From: Prochlorococcus sp. AG-402-C09
Lineage (GTDB): Bacteria; Cyanobacteriota; Cyanobacteriia; PCC-6307; Cyanobiaceae
DNA: 40,823 bases
Direction: 5' to 3'
Assembly (NCBI GenBank): GCA_003279565.1
Contig: QCHN01000013.1
Span: forward strand, 1 to 40,823
Shown here: positions 36,680 to 40,823 of the stretch, piece after piece
How the letters are laid out: each line of letters begins with the position of its first letter
How positions within the stretch are numbered: position 1 is the stretch's first letter
Translations under genes and position numbers: made by a program
Notes under the pieces: model-generated
The model's input: only the letters and a program-made list of their open reading frames with translations
The model's database searches: none
What the model was told of the DNA's origin: nothing

Positions 36680-38176
36680 GTGAAATTGGAAAGAAATTCT
36701 GGAATCCTTCTTCATCCAACCTCATTACCTGGTAGTCCTGTCTGCGGTAGTTTTGGTAACCCTGCTCGAGTATGGCTTAATGAACTTGCTACCTCTGGTA
36801 TAGGAGTTTGGCAATTTTTACCCCTTGCTCCAACTGATTCATTTGGATCTCCTTATAGTTCACCATCAAGCTTTGCTTTTAACCCATGGTTCCTTGATCA
36901 AAATGATTTAGTGAGTGACGGTTTCTTAGCTAATAATCTAGATAATCTTTCTTTTGAAAATGACTATTTTGATAAGAGAGTTGATTTTCAATTAGCTAAT
37001 TCAAAAGTTAACTCCTTACGTTCTTCTTTGGTTGATTTTTGGGATAAACAGAATAGATCTATTCAAGAAGAATTTGAATTATGGTGCTCTAGGCAATTTT
37101 GGTTAGATGATCATTCCATATTTTTGGAACTAAAAATTCAAAACAATGATCTTCCATGGTGGGAATGGCCAGAAAAATATGCAGTTCGGGATAAGAAAGA
37201 ATTAGCAAATTGGAAAAAAAATAACCAAAGAGAATTATTAGGCCATAATTTAGTCCAGTGGCATTTAGATAGGCAGTGGAAATCAATAAGAAAACTAGCA
37301 AAAAAACTGGGGATCTTTTTATTTGGAGATGTCCCTTTTTATGTCTCAAAAGATAGTGCTGATGTTTGGAGTAATCGATCATTATTTTCTATTCTAACTA
37401 ATTCAGAAACATTCCTTCAAAGTGGGGTGCCCCCTGATTATTTCTCCGAGACCGGCCAGCTTTGGGGGAGCCCTGTTTATCGTTGGAGTAGGCATAAAGC
37501 TAGTAAATATAGATGGTGGAGAAAAAGAATTTCAAGGCACTTAGAACAGGTTGATTTTTTACGTCTTGATCATTTTCGGGCTCTTGAAGCTTTTTGGGCA
37601 ATTCCTGGTAAAGATAAAACAGCTGAGAATGGTTTTTGGTTACCTTCCCCTGGGAAAGAGATACTACGTTTAATAAAACAAGATTGCAGTGGTTTGCTTC
37701 CTTTAGTTGCTGAAGACTTAGGTCTCATAACATCCAAAGTTGAAAAGTTACGCGATGACTATGAATTGGCAGGTATGAAGATACTTCAATTTGCTTTTGA
37801 TGGGAATTTAGATAATCCCTATTTGCCAGAGAATATTAAAGATGAAAATTGGATTGTTTATACAGGTACTCACGATAATTCAACTTCTCAAGGTTGGTGG
37901 AGAGAAATGGATGAAGAAAGAAAAAAGCAAATTAGAGAAAGGATTCTAGATAGTCAGAATTTCAATTCTTGGGAATTGATTCGAATTGGGATGGAAACTA
38001 AAGCCAAATTATTTGTAGCGCCTATGCAAGATTTATTAAATCTTGATGATAGATCTCGATTAAATAAGCCTGGCACAATAGATAATAATTGGTCATGGAG
38101 ATTGTCGAGAAATGAGTTTAATATTCAAGAAGCTCTAAAAAAGTATGGTGATTTAGCTAAAGAATATAAAAGATAA
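36680..38176 (+). CDS. malQ: 4-alpha-glucanotransferase (amylomaltase)
   Basis: GH77 disproportionating enzyme that moves alpha-1,4-glucan segments during glycogen or maltodextrin metabolism. The 498 residues have the family start GILLHPTSLPG, SPYSSPSSFAFNPW, the nucleophile region QVDFLRLDHFRALEAFW, LVAEDLGLITSKV with the acid/base Glu, and YTGTHDNSTSQGWW. Start GTG at 36680 without strong Shine-Dalgarno sequence. It probably cooperates with the GH57 enzyme at 13.7 kb on the glycogen store. It ends 2 bases from the stop of the HTH gene on the other strand. Confidence 0.95.
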   Translation: MKLERNSGILLHPTSLPGSPVCGSFGNPARVWLNELATSGIGVWQFLPLAPTDSFGSPYSSPSSFAFNPWFLDQNDLVSDGFLANNLDNLSFENDYFDKRVDFQLANSKVNSLRSSLVDFWDKQNRSIQEEFELWCSRQFWLDDHSIFLELKIQNNDLPWWEWPEKYAVRDKKELANWKKNNQRELLGHNLVQWHLDRQWKSIRKLAKKLGIFLFGDVPFYVSKDSADVWSNRSLFSILTNSETFLQSGVPPDYFSETGQLWGSPVYRWSRHKASKYRWWRKRISRHLEQVDFLRLDHFRALEAFWAIPGKDKTAENGFWLPSPGKEILRLIKQDCSGLLPLVAEDLGLITSKVEKLRDDYELAGMKILQFAFDGNLDNPYLPENIKDENWIVYTGTHDNSTSQGWWREMDEERKKQIRERILDSQNFNSWELIRIGMETKAKLFVAPMQDLLNLDDRSRLNKPGTIDNNWSWRLSRNEFNIQEALKKYGDLAKEYKR

Positions 38177-38178
38177 AA

Positions 38179-38712
38179 TTACTTTTCTTGTAGATCTTTA
38201 ATTACATTATTATTCTCAATAACAGTCTTTTCTATAAATATTGGTTCGGTTGTAACACTATTTATTTTCATAAGATACCTATGTTGACTATTAAGAGCTA
38301 ATATTGATAAAAGCATAAAAATTATATACAATAAACTACCAATCCAGCTGTTAAGAATGTCTATATTTATAAAATTAAATTGAAATATCGACTTATTCTT
38401 ATCACTATCTTTTTGTACTGATAAACCATTTAAACTTCCTCTTTCTAAATTGAGTTTAATCTCAAGGCTTTTGATCATTGAATTTAAATAAGTTGATTCG
38501 GGTAAATATTTTTCCCAACCATTTTCAATCGCTATTAGTACGTTTCTTGAAATTCTTGTCTCCTTTGATAGTTGCTCTAATGAAATCCCAGCTTTGATTC
38601 TTTGAGTTTTAAATAAATCAATTGCCTCAGAGAAACTACTATCAGATATAAGTTTATCTGGTTCATCTGATATGCCTGTTGAGGATTTTTTAAAGGGGAA
38701 ATTTAAAGCCAT
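38179..38712 (-). CDS. RodZ-like helix-turn-helix membrane protein
   Basis: The 177 residues combine a cytoplasmic HTH_25 type domain at about 33-92 (LFKTQRIKAGISLEQLSKET, then ISRNVLIAIENGWEKYLPE) with one membrane helix at about 124-144 (SWIGSLLYIIFMLLSILALNS) and a short extracytoplasmic tail. That is the layout of RodZ, which tethers MreB in cell-shape control, but much shorter and without the large periplasmic domain. Many picocyanobacteria have such a reduced form. Function as a transcription factor is unlikely. It lies 15 bases downstream of the pseudouridine synthase gene. Confidence 0.78.
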   Translation of the reverse strand: MALNFPFKKSSTGISDEPDKLISDSSFSEAIDLFKTQRIKAGISLEQLSKETRISRNVLIAIENGWEKYLPESTYLNSMIKSLEIKLNLERGSLNGLSVQKDSDKNKSIFQFNFINIDILNSWIGSLLYIIFMLLSILALNSQHRYLMKINSVTTEPIFIEKTVIENNNVIKDLQEK

Positions 38713-38727
38713 AAAATGTAAAGATAT

Positions 38728-39441
38728 TTAATTAATAAATGAAACCCATTCCTTTGTCTTTAGTTCTCGCCACTTTCCTTCTTGTAGTCCATTTAAGTTT
38801 ATATCTGAAATCGATATTCTTTGCAGATCTTGAACTGGATATCCCAAGAGAGTTGCTATTCTGCGAATTTGTCGATTGCGCCCTTCTTTTAGAATCACTT
38901 TAATAAGAGTCTTTCCATAAACTCTATCCAAAACTTCTATTCTCGCTGGCATTGTCATTTTGCCATCAAGTAAGATTCCTCTTCTCCAATTATCTAATAT
39001 TGATTTACTTGGCTGACCTCTTACCCAAACTAGATATGTTTTTGTGTGGGAGTACCTTGGATGTGTAAGTTTTAGCGTTAAGTCTCCATTATTGGTCAAT
39101 AGGATGGCTCCTCTGCTATCAAAATCTAACCTTCCCACAGGATGCAAGCCTCGACGTAAGTGTGGTGGGATTAAACTTAAAATTGTTTTTCTTCCATGAT
39201 CATCTTGGCAGCTAGATATGAATCCATAAGGTTTATTTAATAGAAAAACTTTATGATTCAGCTTCTTAGGTAAATGCTTGCCATCAACTAAAATGCTATC
39301 TGAAACAGGGTCTGCTTTCTCTCCAAGAAGAGCTTGCCTTCCATTCAATGTTACTCTGCCTTGTTTTATTAGTAAGTCAGCTTTCCGTCTTGATGAAAGA
39401 CCAGAGTCAGATATTATTTTTTGTAATCTATAAAGTGACAT
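38728..39441 (-). CDS. RsuA/RluB-family pseudouridine synthase
   Basis: Isomerises a specific uridine in rRNA. I prefer the ATG at 39441 (237 aa, MSLYRLQKIISDSGLSSRR), since the frame upstream adds nine unconserved residues. An N-terminal S4 RNA-binding domain (residues 4-60) is followed by the catalytic domain with the Asp in HPVGRLDFDSRGAILLTNNG and then KTYLVWVRGQ, ending in KEGRNRQIRRIATLLGYPVQ. Whether 16S or 23S is the target (RsuA against RluB/E/F) is not certain; RluB-type is favoured by the basic R-rich block. Confidence 0.9.
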   Translation of the reverse strand: MSLYRLQKIISDSGLSSRRKADLLIKQGRVTLNGRQALLGEKADPVSDSILVDGKHLPKKLNHKVFLLNKPYGFISSCQDDHGRKTILSLIPPHLRRGLHPVGRLDFDSRGAILLTNNGDLTLKLTHPRYSHTKTYLVWVRGQPSKSILDNWRRGILLDGKMTMPARIEVLDRVYGKTLIKVILKEGRNRQIRRIATLLGYPVQDLQRISISDINLNGLQEGKWRELKTKEWVSFIN

Positions 39442-39511
39442 TATTTCTAAACTTATAGATCCATTCAAATATTAGCTTGATAGAAAATTAACTATATTTA
39501 ATCTATATTTT

Positions 39512-39970
39512 TTAGAAGAATTCATCTATTTCTTTGACTGTACCAGACTCTACTTGGGTTAATAAATCTTTAATGGCTTTCCACATGCTTGTGCCAAAAA
39601 GTATTGAGATTGTTGAAGAAAATATTAGAGATTTAATTATAGAAAAGTTTATGATGCTCAATGCACTTACAAAAATAATTGTAAGACCTGTGAAGAATGA
39701 AAACCAACTTGATATTGTTCTAGGATCCTTTAGCGGAGTTGGTGATATCTTTCTTTTTGTCCAATTATTTAATTTTGATTTCATTATATCGGCAAATATC
39801 AACCCAGACATCAGACATATAAAGGCACCACAGGATAACCAAAAAATAGGATCTTCAATTGGCTTTATTTGTTGATAATCGGAAATAAATTCATTTATAT
39901 TTGGTAAATTTGCATCATCTAAATTAACTGAAATAAATGTAATTATATTTTGAATACCATTATTAACCAT
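39512..39970 (-). CDS. Hypothetical membrane protein, about 3 TM (152 aa)
   Basis: Not recognised. Membrane helices are seen at about 43-61 (FWLSCGAFICLMSGLIFAD), 89-108 and 110-129; the N-terminal 40 residues are polar and acidic and the C-terminus (VESGTVKEIDEFF) is acidic. A basic loop between helix 1 and 2 (KSKLNNWTKRK) would lie in the cytoplasm. ATG start. It stands alone between the pseudouridine synthase and the AarF-type gene on the same strand, with spacers of about 45 to 70 bases. Probably a lineage-specific hypothetical. Confidence 0.65.
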   Translation of the reverse strand: MVNNGIQNIITFISVNLDDANLPNINEFISDYQQIKPIEDPIFWLSCGAFICLMSGLIFADIMKSKLNNWTKRKISPTPLKDPRTISSWFSFFTGLTIIFVSALSIINFSIIKSLIFSSTISILFGTSMWKAIKDLLTQVESGTVKEIDEFF

Positions 39971-40017
39971 GATTAGTTTTTATTAATTTTTTTAATATTA
40001 TATTTTATAAAAATCAT

Positions 40018-40823
40018 CTACGCAACTTGTGTATTGTTTTGTTTTGTAAGTCCTGAAGCCATTCTTAGAGGATTGAATGTTTTTCTTACTAGCTTAATTA
40101 GTTGCTTCATATCTTTTGTATCTATTCTTTCGTCTTTAATAATACTCATTAATAAGTTTTTTCTTATTAGTGAGCCTCTAGAGCTTGTTAAGAGCTTAAG
40201 TCCAGCACCTGCTACAGGGATTAGCTCTTTTGCAGGTGTACTTGAGTCTTGTACTAGCACATCAAATAAGTTTTCTATTCGCTCAACTCTTATGTGACCA
40301 TTTTGATCAAATATTACATCTAATAATATGTTTATCATCTCACTCGTATCTGAAGTAAGTAATCTTTTCGCTACATAAGGATATGCTAAGTCTATGATTT
40401 TAAAATCTGGATCTAAGCGAAGAGCAAGTCCTTCTTGGCTAATTACTGCTCTAATGATCAATGCAAACCTAGCAGGGACTCTAAAGGGGTAATCAAACAT
40501 TAATTCAGAGAATTTATTGGTAATTTCTTTAAAATTAAAAGAAGCAACATCTTTACCTATTGCACTTCCTAGTACTTCCTTTAACACAGGTATAAGAGGT
40601 TTAAGGTCTTGATCTTTATTTAAAAAACCTAGCTTTTGAAAATCTTTAGCTACAGCATGAAAATCATTATTAATTAAGTGAACAATTGCACCAGTAAGAG
40701 TTAATCTATCTTCCTCTGATATTGAGTCCATCATTCCGAAATCAACATAGGCTATATTTCCTAAATCTCCATTATTACCCTCAAGAGCAAACATATTTCC
40801 TGGATGTGGATCTGCATGAAAGT
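40018..40823 (-). CDS. AarF/ABC1/UbiB-family kinase-like protein, 5' part outside window
   Basis: C-terminal part (about 268 residues) of an ABC1 kinase-like protein; the start lies beyond the right edge. The frame stays open to the edge and shows HADPHPGN (40797-40818), the conserved catalytic-loop motif, and VDFGMMDSI, the metal-binding DFG-like motif. The remaining part is the helical C-lobe extension (EDRLTLTGAIVHLINNDFH and beyond). Members of this family are tied to quinone (plastoquinone/ubiquinone) synthesis and membrane lipid balance in cyanobacteria and plastids. Exact paralogue cannot be set without the N-terminus. Confidence 0.9.
   Translation of the reverse strand, partial: FHADPHPGNMFALEGNNGDLGNIAYVDFGMMDSISEEDRLTLTGAIVHLINNDFHAVAKDFQKLGFLNKDQDLKPLIPVLKEVLGSAIGKDVASFNFKEITNKFSELMFDYPFRVPARFALIIRAVISQEGLALRLDPDFKIIDLAYPYVAKRLLTSDTSEMINILLDVIFDQNGHIRVERIENLFDVLVQDSSTPAKELIPVAGAGLKLLTSSRGSLIRKNLLMSIIKDERIDTKDMKQLIKLVRKTFNPLRMASGLTKQNNTQVA

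Noticed and set aside
39534-39875. 113-codon plus-strand frame
   Set aside because: Antisense to the 152-aa membrane protein gene. Either strand could be argued because both are unknown, but the minus frame is longer, has clear membrane helices and fits the direction of its neighbours.

Overview
The window comes from an AT-rich, gene-dense marine picocyanobacterial chromosome, most likely Prochlorococcus. Three things point there: photosynthesis genes (magnesium chelatase chlI, petG, cytM, petH, lycopene cyclase); the cyanobacterial gene sasA with its KaiB-like sensor domain; and a Yfr1 small RNA lying between guaB3 and trxA, a place known for it in this group. Genes are packed with short spacers, many GTG/TTG starts and 1-4 base overlaps. 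I see no insertion sequence, integrase, prophage or CRISPR array. The content is mostly core metabolism and housekeeping.

Left part (1-9.6 kb, nearly all minus strand): homoserine dehydrogenase, SufE, 5-formyl-THF cyclo-ligase, RuvC, ChlI, a beta-lactamase-like serine hydrolase, a SpoU-type RNA methyltransferase and cytochrome c(M). The tiny plus-strand petG follows (6481-6600), overlapping the 3' end of rsmD. Then come hisH, trxA, the Yfr1 sRNA and a GuaB3-type IMP dehydrogenase relative. gyrA and a lycopene cyclase run divergently to the right, meeting a GH57 glucan enzyme tail to tail.

Middle part (15.5-30 kb): leuA and two small unrecognised genes, a 7TM-HD (PgpH-type) phosphodiesterase, and a tight plus-strand run folD-crtE-DUF212-RecD-like helicase. 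The minus-strand series petH-zwf-opcA-cobB joins the photosynthetic NADPH-producing reductase to the dark NADPH-producing G6PDH with its assembly factor. A tRNA-Glu(UUC) lies just after sasA; in this lineage that tRNA serves both translation and tetrapyrrole synthesis.

Right part (31-40.8 kb): a CpcS/CpeS-like protein, a small lipoprotein, pepN, prsA, a 620-base gap with only weak open frames, malQ, a RodZ-like HTH membrane protein, an RsuA/RluB pseudouridine synthase, a small membrane protein, and the C-terminal part of an AarF/UbiB-type kinase cut by the window edge.

I found no clearly new multi-gene system. The items most worth a second look are the membrane-anchored PetH with a tandem Ala-Pro-Lys linker, the petG/rsmD overlap, the Yfr1 copy, the beta-lactamase-like protein lacking a clear deacylation Glu, the CpeS-like protein, and the 36.1-36.7 kb gap.
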